DNA of 64,000 bases, from assembly GCF_030013905.1 (NCBI RefSeq), contig NZ_CP124862.1, forward strand, positions 4,281,051 through 4,345,050, in the 5' to 3' direction. The notes under the pieces are model-generated. The model searched no databases, was not told the origin of the DNA, and was given only the letters and a program-made list of their open reading frames with translations. This document shows positions 41,800 to 50,402 of the stretch, in pieces. The translations under genes and the position numbers were made by a program. Origin of the DNA: Petroclostridium sp. X23 (lineage in GTDB: Bacteria > Bacillota > Clostridia > SK-Y3). Each line of letters starts with the position of its first letter. Within the stretch, counting starts at the first letter, position 1.

Positions 41800-42751
41800 C
41801 CAAAAAATTACCGCGAATTTAGCGCAAAGAATACAGGAAGAAGCTGTGCGTGTCATTGTAGGGCAGCAGGAGCAATTGCAGATGCTGCTTGTATGTTTAT
41901 TTTCAGGAGGGCATGTGCTGATAGAAGGGGTCCCCGGTCTGGGAAAAACTTTAACTGTTCGTACATTGGCGGCTATTATGGATGTGGCGTTTCATCGCAT
42001 TCAATTTACGCCGGACATGATGCCGTCCGATATCATAGGAACCAATATCTTTGATATGAATACCCAAACTTTTCATTTGAAGAAAGGACCGTTATTTACG
42101 AACTTTCTTCTCGCAGATGAAATCAACAGAACGCCGCCTAAAACCCAATCGGCATTGCTGGAAGCCATGGAAGAAGGACGTGTATCTATTGACGGTTCGG
42201 AGCATATTTTAAAGCCGCCTTTTATGGTATTCGCAACCCAGAATCCTATTGAGTTTGAGGGGACATATCCGCTGCCGGAAGCGCAATTGGACAGATTTCT
42301 AATGAAAATTTTGATAGACTATCCCGAGGTAGAAGCCGAAAAGAGCTTATTGCTGAATTACCATAAAGGGTTTAATGCAAAGAATTTTGGCAATATACAG
42401 CTGAACAAGGTAGCCGACGGAGAAATTTTACAACAGTGTAAGCAAGAAATTGAGGATGTTACGGTAGAAGAAAATATCATCAATTATATCATGGCGGTCA
42501 TAACAGCAACCCGGCAGTCTCCTAATCTTCTTCTGGGGGCAAGTCCAAGGGCATCTATTGCATTGCTGCAGTCGGCAAAAACATTGGCGTGCATGGAAGG
42601 AAGAGATTATGTGATTCCCGATGATGTCAAATATTTGGCAGCACCTATCCTTCGGCACCGTCTTATTGTTGCACCCGAAGCGGAAATTGAGGGGATAAAA
42701 ACCGATGATATTATCAAGCAAATATTGAACCATGTGAAAGTACCAAGGTGA
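41792..42751 (+). CDS. MoxR-family AAA+ ATPase
   Basis: A 319-residue AAA+ protein of the MoxR type, thought to act as a chaperone-like remodelling ATPase on membrane or exported partner proteins. Walker A is GVPGLGKT (about residues 47-54), Walker B LLADEINR (about 108-115), sensor 1 is in FATQNP, and the lid has SPRASIALLQSAK. It is coupled by 8-base overlap to the DUF4350 gene and followed by the DUF58 gene, its usual partner, which carries a von Willebrand-like domain. Highly conserved and intact. Confidence 0.96.
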   Translation: MNSQKITANLAQRIQEEAVRVIVGQQEQLQMLLVCLFSGGHVLIEGVPGLGKTLTVRTLAAIMDVAFHRIQFTPDMMPSDIIGTNIFDMNTQTFHLKKGPLFTNFLLADEINRTPPKTQSALLEAMEEGRVSIDGSEHILKPPFMVFATQNPIEFEGTYPLPEAQLDRFLMKILIDYPEVEAEKSLLLNYHKGFNAKNFGNIQLNKVADGEILQQCKQEIEDVTVEENIINYIMAVITATRQSPNLLLGASPRASIALLQSAKTLACMEGRDYVIPDDVKYLAAPILRHRLIVAPEAEIEGIKTDDIIKQILNHVKVPR

Positions 42752-42756
42752 TGGTG

Positions 42757-44070
42757 ATGGGAGTAACAAGCAGGATGGTACTGCTGGTATGCGCAGGAGG
42801 GATTTTTCTGCTGTCAGGCATGTATCTGCATCTTCATATCAGTATTTTCATAGTATACAACACGGTGCTTGCCGGTGTGTATTTATTGGATTTAAAGATG
42901 AGCCCTCAGCAGAAGGATTTTACCATTCATAGAAAATATGATGATGTTTTTGAGATCGGCAAAGAAAAAAAAGTGAGCCTGTGTATTTTTAATGCTAGCG
43001 GCAGAGCGGTTGTCATGCAATTAAAAGATACCGTACCTGTCGATTGGAAGCCAAACCCTTCTCTAATCACATTAAACTGTGCTGCTGGACAAGATGCTGC
43101 AGGACATTATACGGTATGTCCCAATAAAAGAGGGAGTTATGCTTTGGGGAATATTTTTGTAAGATACTCGGGGGTATTGGGACTGTGTACCAAACAGTTT
43201 CAAGTATTATCCGGTGAGACTGTTCCTGTATATCCGGATTTATATCCAATGAAGAAGTATCATCTGATGTCTCAAAAAAGAATTCTAAACAAGGATGATG
43301 CAGCTGCTCATAAAGTGTTCGGCATTGGTACGGATTTCCAATACCTAAGGGAATACACCAGCGATGATGAATACCGTAAAATAAACTGGAAGGCCAGCGC
43401 ACGGGCGCACAGGCTTATTACCGGGGTATATGATGTTGAGAAAAATCAAAATGTAATCATATGTATTGATACCGGTAGAACAATGATGCCAGCGAACGGA
43501 AATATAGTGCGTCTGGATTATTGTATTCAGTCCGCATTGGTGTTGGCGCAGGTAGCTATTGATAAAGGCGATCAGGTAGGTGTTCTGATTTTCGGAAACG
43601 AGGTAAAAAAGTTCATCAAGCCAGCCAAAGGTCCTGCTCAGATGCATAAAATACTTCAAGGGATATATGGAATACAACCGGAACATTATGAGAGTGATTT
43701 TAATGAATTGGTTTCCTATTTGCAGACATACCAGCGTAAAAGAAGCCTGGTGTGTATTTTTTCCAACCAGAGGGATGAAGAAAACGGCAAGGAGCTAGCC
43801 GCAGTGCTTCAACCATTAAATAAAAAGCACGTACTGTTTATGGTATCCATTCTCGATCCCGGTCTTAAGAAGCTGCTGAATAGACCTGTAAGAAACCAGC
43901 AGGATACCTATATAAAAGCCGCAGCAGTTTACCGGATAGGTACCGAACAAAATGCATCGGTGATCATGACACGTATGGGGGTTAAAAATATTATGACAGA
44001 ACCCCACCGGTTAACACCTGAAGTGGTAAACCGCTATATTGCATTGAAAAAGGTCATGCGCATTAGTTAA
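42757..44070 (+). CDS. DUF58-domain protein, MoxR partner
   Basis: A 437-residue protein with two N-terminal membrane segments (within residues 5-45), a beta domain, and the DUF58 signature (about 190-260: GIGTDFQYLREYTSDDEYR, KINWKASARAHRLITGVYD). A von Willebrand factor A-like part follows, with VIICIDTGRTM as a MIDAS-type strand. DUF58 proteins occur almost always with MoxR ATPases. ATG 42757 is preferred: AAGG lies 8 bases before it, while GTG 42748 overlaps that site. It converges with the SpoIIM-like gene, overlapping its end by 4 bases. Confidence 0.93.
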   Translation: MGVTSRMVLLVCAGGIFLLSGMYLHLHISIFIVYNTVLAGVYLLDLKMSPQQKDFTIHRKYDDVFEIGKEKKVSLCIFNASGRAVVMQLKDTVPVDWKPNPSLITLNCAAGQDAAGHYTVCPNKRGSYALGNIFVRYSGVLGLCTKQFQVLSGETVPVYPDLYPMKKYHLMSQKRILNKDDAAAHKVFGIGTDFQYLREYTSDDEYRKINWKASARAHRLITGVYDVEKNQNVIICIDTGRTMMPANGNIVRLDYCIQSALVLAQVAIDKGDQVGVLIFGNEVKKFIKPAKGPAQMHKILQGIYGIQPEHYESDFNELVSYLQTYQRKRSLVCIFSNQRDEENGKELAAVLQPLNKKHVLFMVSILDPGLKKLLNRPVRNQQDTYIKAAAVYRIGTEQNASVIMTRMGVKNIMTEPHRLTPEVVNRYIALKKVMRIS

Positions 44071-45017
44071 TTTCGCAAGCGGCGCAGCCCTGATAAAAAA
44101 TATCCGATAAGAAAAATACCGGTACATGCGGCAAAAACAAGCTTGCTCACAGGAGATATTGATGAAGGAGTAAAAAATCCTTCAATAATACCGGCCACAA
44201 TAAGCATGACGACGACGATGCCGATCAGTTTTAAAGCATCTTTGGCTGCCAGCATAAGCGCGTCACGGCGTGTGTAGCTTCCGGGACGGATAAGGCTCCA
44301 TCCGATTTTAAGACCGGCTGCGCCGCTGATAAAGATAGCGCACAGCTCAATGATCCCGTGGGGAAGGATCAGGGACCAATAGGTAAGTGCTGTTCCTTGC
44401 TTCATTGCGACTGCGCTGAGAGAGCCAAGTAAAAATCCGTTTTTTGCTAATATATATATCGTACCGATACCAAGTGAAATGCCATATGCAAAACATAGCA
44501 GAGAGACATAGATGTTATTGGACATAATCAGTCCCGACATTACCGGATGATCCCATCCGCTCGACCCCGCCCCTTCCGGATTCATATTTTGTATAAACTG
44601 AGCCGGAAGAAATATGTAGGCATTTTTACCATCAATCCAGGTAGTGGCAAAACTGAATAATGCCGCTAAAAGAAATATACAGCATGAAATGATAAAAAAG
44701 CGGGAGTTTGATATAATGGCACAAGGAATATCGTGCAAAAAAAATGCAGCGATAGATCGTAAGCTTCCCTTTTTGCGTGTATAAAAATGGTTATGTCCCC
44801 GCGCAACAAGTGTATTCAGATATTGGTATGCTTGTGAATCGGGGAAATAGGTTTGGGCATAGGAAAGATGGGCGGATATCTGGCGATATAATCTGTCCAA
44901 ATCTTTGAGTGTATTAAAATCGGTTTTATCAGATTTATTTTTTTGCAGCATGCTTAATAATTCTTCAAGCTGTTTCCAAGTTTTTGAATGTCTGCGGATA
45001 AAACGGTCTTCTGTCAA
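44067..45017 (-). CDS. SpoIIM-like (stage II sporulation protein M family) membrane protein
   Basis: A 316-residue membrane protein with a helical cytoplasmic N-terminus (about 1-95) and about five to six membrane segments, including IPCAIISNSRFFIISCCIFLLA and GIIVVVMLIVAGIIEGF-like IGIVVVMLIVAGIIEGFFTP. The SpoIIM family motif region ISLGIGTIYILAKNGFLLGSL and the LPHGIIELCAIFISGAAGL block are clear. Relatives often accompany MoxR/DUF58 and RDD genes and are not restricted to sporulation. It starts at TTG after GGAGGGG. It is transcribed away from the RDD gene, with which it shares a short intergenic region. Confidence 0.9.
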   Translation of the reverse strand: MTEDRFIRRHSKTWKQLEELLSMLQKNKSDKTDFNTLKDLDRLYRQISAHLSYAQTYFPDSQAYQYLNTLVARGHNHFYTRKKGSLRSIAAFFLHDIPCAIISNSRFFIISCCIFLLAALFSFATTWIDGKNAYIFLPAQFIQNMNPEGAGSSGWDHPVMSGLIMSNNIYVSLLCFAYGISLGIGTIYILAKNGFLLGSLSAVAMKQGTALTYWSLILPHGIIELCAIFISGAAGLKIGWSLIRPGSYTRRDALMLAAKDALKLIGIVVVMLIVAGIIEGFFTPSSISPVSKLVFAACTGIFLIGYFLSGLRRLRN

Positions 45018-45083
45018 TGTGATCCCCTCCGATCATTATTGTAACAGAAATTGTTAGCGCTGTGAAGAAAAAGGAGATTATTT

Positions 45084-45821
45084 ATGGAAAATAAAATAAA
45101 GATTGTAACGCCGGAAGGTGTAAACATTCATTTTGAGATTGCCGGGATCGGGTCGCGATTTGTAGCGTTATTTTTGGATACGCTCATTCAAACGGGTCTC
45201 TTTGTGATCATCTTATTTAGTTTTGTAGGTGCCGGAATGACTTTGGAAGATACTTTCGATAACGTATTATCTTGGTATACGGCAGTTCTTATTTTAATTG
45301 CCTTTATCGTTTATATCGGGTACTTCATCTTTTTCGAAATGATTATGAGAGGGCGGACACCGGGGAAAGCAGCATTAAAACTGAGAACGATCAAAAATAA
45401 CGGTCAGCCTGTTTCTTTTGTGGCTTCGGTTCTAAGAAATCTATTCCGTTTTGCTGATGTTTTTCCGGGTTTATATGCAGTAGGAATAATTGTAATGTTT
45501 GTTAGTGAGGATTGTAAGAGAGTAGGCGACTATGTTGCGGGAACCATCGTTGTTAAGGAATATGCTTCACGGGTACCCATGCCAATGATTGATGATCTAA
45601 AGACTAAAGAACAAAGGGTGAATACTTACCCTTTGAGCAGTGAGGAATATCATCTGTTAAAAGAGTTTTTAAGCAGAAAAGATCAGTTGACACCTCACAA
45701 AAGGGCTGAATTATCACAGCAGCTATGCGCCCGCTTTTTTGAAAAATTCTACATTCCCGTCGAAGAGAGAATGGATCAAGAGAAATTTTTACATATGCTT
45801 GTGGAAATGAATCGAGAGTAG
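45084..45821 (+). CDS. RDD-family membrane protein
   Basis: A 245-residue protein with an RDD domain (about residues 18-160): GIGSRFVALFLDTLIQTG carries the R and D of the family name, followed by two membrane segments and GRTPGKAALKLRTI with a further conserved Arg and Gly; SEDCKRVGDYVAGT is the third conserved block. The C-terminal 80 residues are soluble. RDD genes commonly sit next to SpoIIM-like and MoxR genes, as here. Some RDD proteins are ion antiporters, but no transport function can be assigned from this sequence. Confidence 0.92.
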   Translation: MENKIKIVTPEGVNIHFEIAGIGSRFVALFLDTLIQTGLFVIILFSFVGAGMTLEDTFDNVLSWYTAVLILIAFIVYIGYFIFFEMIMRGRTPGKAALKLRTIKNNGQPVSFVASVLRNLFRFADVFPGLYAVGIIVMFVSEDCKRVGDYVAGTIVVKEYASRVPMPMIDDLKTKEQRVNTYPLSSEEYHLLKEFLSRKDQLTPHKRAELSQQLCARFFEKFYIPVEERMDQEKFLHMLVEMNRE

Positions 45822-45979
45822 GATTTGATGGAAATGACACATTAATTTTGATTCAACGGTGTTAGTTTATTTAAAAATTGTCCTTGCAAGCAAAAGTAAG
45901 TTTTGATAATCTGAAATTATACTTGGATTTGCGTGGAATAAATCTAATAGCGACAAATTAATAAATTAAATATATAAAT

Positions 45980-46116
45980 AACACTAAGTACATTACAGTC
46001 AGGCGTAGAAGAAAAAATGTGACACGGGGACGGTTTTCATGTCACAACGGTTTTGGGTGACAGGAGAACCGTCCCCGTGTTACATTTTTGAACGAGTATG
46101 TAATATACTTAGTGTG
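45980..46116. repeat. About 137-bp imperfect palindrome with GACACGGGGACGGTT arms
   Basis: Outer arms CACTAAGTACATTAC (45982-45996) and GTAATATACTTAGTG (46100-46114) enclose inner arms AATGTGACACGGGGACGGTT and AACCGTCCCCGTGTTACATT and a GTCAC/GTGAC core. This layout resembles clostridial REP-like elements mobilised by REP-associated transposases. No transposase gene is in the window. It fills most of the 45822-46252 gap, which otherwise appears empty. Confidence 0.66.
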
Positions 46117-46252
46117 ACGTATATAGATACAAAGATCAATTGGAACGGAACGGATTAAGCAAAAGAAAACAGTTTTCCACAAGGTGTTTTGAGAATAGGT
46201 TTCGCTGCATAAAAGCAAAAAATAATTCGGAAAAACTATGGAGGAATTGCTT

Positions 46253-47026
46253 GTGTTACATGATAGAAGAAATAAGATTATTCAGATGATTTCAAATGAG
46301 CGTATGGTAAAAGTGAGTGACTTAATTGAAATTTTTAATGTTTCTATCGAAACAATTAGAAGGGATCTTGAGTATTTAGAGAAAAAAGGCTATTTAAAAC
46401 GGGTTTATGGGGGCGCTGTGTCAAAATCCATGTATGGACTGGAGCCTGAATATTCCAGTAGGGAAGTCAGGCATTATAATGAAAAGTATGCTATAGCTTT
46501 AAAAGCATTAGAGCTAATAGATGATGGTGATATTATCGAGGTAGATATAGGAACAACTACTTTAGAGTTTGCGAAATTATTAAAGGGCAAAAAGAAGGTA
46601 ACGGTTATAACGAATTCAATGCAGATTGCTATGGTGCTGGCCGATGATAAGGATATAAATGTTATCTTGCTAGGCGGAAATGTTAGAGGTGGGGAGTTTT
46701 CTACATCAGGATTTTTATCTGAGAACAGCATGGATCTTTTTAATGTGGATAAGGTAATTTTAGGGATAGGAGGAATAACAATAGAAGGTGGGATTACAGA
46801 TTATCATATAGAAGAAACCAATTTGAGAAGGCATGCCATAGGAAGAACGAATAAGGTGATTGCTCTGGGAGATCATAGTAAATTTGGCGTAACCGCGATG
46901 AACAAAGTATGCAGTCTGCAGAAAATAGATACAATAGTAACAGATAATCAGACAGATAAGCAAATGATTGCAAAATTGAGAAGCTTTGGGATTAAAATAT
47001 TTGTTGCGGATGTTGTTGGAGAATAA
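46253..47026 (+). CDS. DeoR/GlpR-family transcriptional regulator
   Basis: A 257-residue DeoR-family repressor with an N-terminal winged helix (about 1-55: RRNKIIQMISNERMVKVSDL, FNVSIETIRRDLEYLEKKGYLKR, then VYGGAV) and a C-terminal DeoRC sugar-phosphate sensor domain (IEVDIGTTTLEFAKLL, VITNSMQIAMVL, VILLGGNVR). It is encoded just before the EutH/GlpK-like operon, so it most likely controls that operon in response to its phosphorylated intermediate, as GlpR responds to glycerol 3-phosphate. GTG 46253 is preferred, 8 bases after GGAGG; ATG 46238 contains that ribosome binding site within its own codons. Confidence 0.92.
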   Translation: MLHDRRNKIIQMISNERMVKVSDLIEIFNVSIETIRRDLEYLEKKGYLKRVYGGAVSKSMYGLEPEYSSREVRHYNEKYAIALKALELIDDGDIIEVDIGTTTLEFAKLLKGKKKVTVITNSMQIAMVLADDKDINVILLGGNVRGGEFSTSGFLSENSMDLFNVDKVILGIGGITIEGGITDYHIEETNLRRHAIGRTNKVIALGDHSKFGVTAMNKVCSLQKIDTIVTDNQTDKQMIAKLRSFGIKIFVADVVGE

Positions 47027-47077
47027 GTTTGTTTTGCAGCAGTAAGTAATATAAAGAAGGAAGACTGAAAAAAGTTC

Positions 47078-47121
47078 TTAACATTTAGCTATAGAAGCGG
47101 TGTCGGACTTTTTTTATTTTT
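47078..47121 (+). terminator. Possible terminator after the DeoR gene
   Basis: AAAAAAGTTC can pair with GGACTTTTTTT across a loop of about 17 bases, followed by more T. The stem is AT-rich and the loop long, so confidence is modest. Confidence 0.45.
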
Positions 47122-47220
47122 TTGCAAAAAGATGTGGATTTGTGTGTAATTTGAGTAAATAGGCTTTATATAGGAAGGGATTTCAAATCATATTTTTAAA
47201 AAATCATTGAAAAACATATG

Positions 47221-47249
47221 TTGACACAAAAAAGTTTATTTGGTATTAT
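47221..47249 (+). promoter_or_regulatory. Sigma-A promoter of the EutH/GlpK-like operon, with a long leader
   Basis: TTGACA (47221-47226), 17 bases, TATTAT (47244-47249). The leader from here to the EutH start is about 340 bases, AT-rich, without an obvious terminator or a riboswitch class that I recognise. Inside, an ATG at about 47562 opens a 14-codon frame running into the EutH ribosome binding site. Binding sites for the DeoR protein are expected here but not identified. Confidence 0.7.
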
Positions 47250-47598
47250 TAAAAAAACGATAAATACACAAAATGTTTACAAAATATAGTCATAATATTA
47301 TCATTCATTTCATAATAATAAATTAGTGATCCGGTTATCAGAAAAAAATAAGGAAATAAACCTTATACATAAAAGAGTACAGTAGTGTCATTATCAGCCC
47401 TTTTTGCAATAGCATTTAAGCTATCTATTGTAGGTCATGCTACATTTTAATCTCAATTGTTTTTCTTTCGATTATTCGCGAAAGGTTTCTATTTCTTCAC
47501 TTGAAATGGGTTATTAAAAATTCTGGAATTTTGGAGGTGGTATTAGAGACAGGAACATATCATGGCTAATAATCAAAATTTTAAGGAGGCGAAGGAAA

Positions 47599-48717
47599 AT
47601 GACATTTGATCAGGTTATTTTATGGGTAATGGCAATTGGAATTCTTTTAGGCGCAATGGATAAGATTATCGGTAACAAATTTGGACTGGGTGAAAAATTT
47701 GATGAAGGTTTCAATGCAATGGGACCATTGGCATTGGGAATGGCTGGGATCGTATGCTTGGCACCGGTAATTTCAAATGTTTTGGGACCGGCAATTATTC
47801 GAATCTTTACAGCAATTGGTGCTGACCCTGCAATGTTTGGTTCGATTCTGGCAAATGATATGGGGGGATATCCTCTGGCTATGGAGTTAGCTGAAAATGA
47901 ACAAGCCGGACTCTTGTCAGGTACTATTGTTGCATCTATGCTGGGCTGTACACTGGTTTTCTCAATTCCTGTGGGACTAGGACTCATTGAAGAGCAAGAT
48001 AAGCCATACTTTTCAAAAGGGTTGCTGATCGGATTAACCACAATACCTGTAGGAAGCATCATAGGAGGTATAATTGCAGGATTTGATTTAATAATGATTT
48101 TAAAAAATACAATTCCTGTAATTATTCTCTCAGTATTACTTGCAACAGGACTTAAATTTATACCTGATATGATGATAAAGGGAGCGATGAGATTTGGTCA
48201 GTTTATAACAATCGTTATATATGTCGGATTAGCTGCTGCCGCATTTCAACAGATCACCAAAATAGTAATTATCCCCGGAATGGCTCCCATCATGGATGCT
48301 ATGGAAATTATAGCAAGTATTGGAATTGTACTTTTAGGAACGTTTCCTGTTTTATCAATTTTAGTAAAAGTGCTGGATAAACCATTGAATGCTGTAGGCA
48401 GAAAAATAGGTATGGATGCAACCAGTGCAGCAGGACTTGTTTTTACATTAGCTAATTCGGTTCCGGTTTATAAAATGATGAAAGATATGAACAACAGAGG
48501 CAAGATTATCAATACAGCATGGCTGGTGCCTGCAACAGCTGCGTTAGGTGACCATCTTGGGTTCACCGCAGGGGTCAGGCCTGACATGATAACTCCGGTT
48601 GTAATAGGAAAGCTGGCAGCAGGTGTTTTAGCGGTAGTCCTGGCAATGCTTATGACAAAAGAAGTTACCGTTGAAGAAAGCAATTGCAGCGAAGGAAAAA
48701 CTACTGTAAAAGCCTAA
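47599..48717 (+). CDS. eutH: EutH-family (ethanolamine transporter-like) membrane protein
   Basis: A 372-residue, about 10-span membrane protein matching EutH over its length: FDEGFNAMGPLALGMAGIVCLAPVI, ADPAMFGSILANDMGGYPLA, GCTLVFSIPVGLGLI, and the late GDHLGFTAGVRPDMI block. EutH is thought to bring ethanolamine into cells at low concentration. No other eut gene is present; the neighbours are a glycerol-kinase-like enzyme and a glycerol-3-phosphate-dehydrogenase-like module. The transporter may therefore import another small amino or hydroxy compound. Family membership is well supported; substrate is open. The GGAGG ribosome binding site and promoter are good. Confidence 0.88.
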   Translation: MTFDQVILWVMAIGILLGAMDKIIGNKFGLGEKFDEGFNAMGPLALGMAGIVCLAPVISNVLGPAIIRIFTAIGADPAMFGSILANDMGGYPLAMELAENEQAGLLSGTIVASMLGCTLVFSIPVGLGLIEEQDKPYFSKGLLIGLTTIPVGSIIGGIIAGFDLIMILKNTIPVIILSVLLATGLKFIPDMMIKGAMRFGQFITIVIYVGLAAAAFQQITKIVIIPGMAPIMDAMEIIASIGIVLLGTFPVLSILVKVLDKPLNAVGRKIGMDATSAAGLVFTLANSVPVYKMMKDMNNRGKIINTAWLVPATAALGDHLGFTAGVRPDMITPVVIGKLAAGVLAVVLAMLMTKEVTVEESNCSEGKTTVKA

Positions 48718-48794
48718 AGTGGGAGAGTTAACCCATCAAGTGAAGACATATGATATCCTAACATCAAAATATATTATGAGCAGGAGGAAGTTGT

Positions 48795-50288
48795 ATGAAG
48801 AAGTATTATTTGGGGTTAGATCAGGGAACAACAGGTACTACGGCATTGTTGCTGGATCAAAATTGGGATAGTGTGGCCAGGGGGTATAAGGAGCATAAGC
48901 AGTATTATCCGAAACCCGGGTGGGTAGAGCATGATCCGGTAGAAATATGGGATAATATTTTGGAAACAGTTGATATGGCGGCTAAAGAAGCCAAAATCAG
49001 TATAACAGATATTAAATGCATTGGACTTGACAACCAGGGCGAAACTGTTATGCTTTGGGACAAAGCAACAGGAATTCCTGTATATAACGCAATTGTGTGG
49101 CAGGATAGGAGGACAGCCTCTCAGGCAGATGAAATATCTTCGAAATATGGTGAAATGATACATGAAAAGACAGGCGTGGTAGTTGATGCATATTTTAGTG
49201 CTACCAAAATAAAATGGATAATCGACAATGTTGAAGGAGTAAAGGAAAAAATTGAAAAAGACAGAATTATTGCGGGAACCCTTGATTCATGGATGATTTG
49301 GAAACTTACGCACGGAAAGGTCCATGTAACCGATTATTCTACTGCGTCAAGAACGATGCTTTTGAATATTCATACAGGGCAATGGGATGATGAAATACTG
49401 GAAGCACTTGACATACCCAAAAAGATTCTGCCGGAAATTCGCGAAAGTGCTGAAATATACGGCTATACTGATCCTCTTGATTTTTTTGGAGCTGAAATAC
49501 CAATTTCAGGTTCTATTGTGGACCAGCAGGCAGCCTTGTTCGGGCAAGCATGTTTCAAACCGGGTACAGTCAAAACCACATACGGCACCGGATGCTTCAT
49601 GCTCATGAATACAGGTGATAAACCCGTATATTCGCCTAATGGATTATTAACAACAATAGGTTGGGGACTAAATAAAAAAACAACTTTTGCACTTGATGGC
49701 GGTGTTTATATTACAGGTGCCGCTGTCCAGTGGCTGAGAGACGGGCTCAAAATTATAGAAAAAGCCAGTCAGATAGGGGAATTGGCAAAATCAGTAGAAA
49801 ATACCGGCGGAGTATATTTTGTACCTGCATTTTCAGGTCTTGCAGCTCCGCATTGGGACCAGTATGCAAGAGGAACACTGATAGGCATTACTGGCGGAAC
49901 CACAAGAGAACATATTGCAAGAGCCACTGAAGAAAGTATAGCATATCAGGTAAGTGATAATCTGGAGGTGATGAGAAAAGATTCAGGCATTCCAATAGAA
50001 GTAATGCGCGTCGATGGGGGAGCTGTAAAAGATGAGTTTCTGATGCAGTTCCAAGCAGATATTTTAGGAATTCCGGTAGATGTTCCGGTCATTACAGAAA
50101 CTACTGCACTGGGAGCAGCTTATCTTGCAGCATATGGCATAGGCGAATTTCATGATTTAAATGAGCTTGAAAGCAAATGGAAACTATATAAGCGTTACGA
50201 ACCCAAAATGAGCAGTGAGACCAGGGAAAAACTGCTCTACGAGTGGCATCGGGCGGTAGAACGTTCTAAAGGATGGGCAAAAGAATAA
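48795..50288 (+). CDS. glpK: Glycerol-kinase-like FGGY kinase with altered substrate pocket
   Basis: A 497-residue FGGY kinase closely resembling glycerol kinase (LGLDQGTTGTTALLLDQ, YPKPGWVEHDPVEIW, TYGTGCFMLMNTG, RVDGGAVKDEFLMQFQADIL). Glycerol contacts Glu83, Trp in VWQDRR, Tyr in DAYFSATK and the Asp-Gln in VDQQAALFG are kept, but the Arg that binds the terminal hydroxyl in GlpK (E. coli Arg83, in NQRET) is Gly82 here (NQGET). The HPr-phosphorylated His of Firmicute GlpK (HFYG) is Asp (DFFG). It may phosphorylate another polyol or aminoalcohol, or be an unregulated glycerol kinase. It sits between eutH and the GlpA-like gene. Confidence 0.88.
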   Translation: MKKYYLGLDQGTTGTTALLLDQNWDSVARGYKEHKQYYPKPGWVEHDPVEIWDNILETVDMAAKEAKISITDIKCIGLDNQGETVMLWDKATGIPVYNAIVWQDRRTASQADEISSKYGEMIHEKTGVVVDAYFSATKIKWIIDNVEGVKEKIEKDRIIAGTLDSWMIWKLTHGKVHVTDYSTASRTMLLNIHTGQWDDEILEALDIPKKILPEIRESAEIYGYTDPLDFFGAEIPISGSIVDQQAALFGQACFKPGTVKTTYGTGCFMLMNTGDKPVYSPNGLLTTIGWGLNKKTTFALDGGVYITGAAVQWLRDGLKIIEKASQIGELAKSVENTGGVYFVPAFSGLAAPHWDQYARGTLIGITGGTTREHIARATEESIAYQVSDNLEVMRKDSGIPIEVMRVDGGAVKDEFLMQFQADILGIPVDVPVITETTALGAAYLAAYGIGEFHDLNELESKWKLYKRYEPKMSSETREKLLYEWHRAVERSKGWAKE

Positions 50289-50307
50289 GGATTAATAATT
50301 GAATATA

Positions 50308-50380
50308 TAAAAGCTCCAATCTTATTTGGTACTTATGCAATAGTAATAAATTCGATAGTATTGGAAAGATTGGAACTTTT
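50308..50380 (+). terminator. Intra-operon hairpin between the kinase and GlpA-like genes
   Basis: AAAAGCTCCAATCTT (50308-50322) pairs with AAGATTGGAACTTTT (50366-50380) across a 43-base loop. It ends 7 bases before the next gene's ribosome binding site, so it may attenuate transcription or stabilise mRNA ends rather than end the operon. Confidence 0.5.
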
Positions 50381-50402
50381 ATATTTAGGGGGTCAAAATA
50401 TT

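Noticed and set aside
47599..48717. A full ethanolamine-utilisation (eut) microcompartment locus around eutH.
   Set aside because: No EutBC, shell protein or EutVW-type genes are present on either side.
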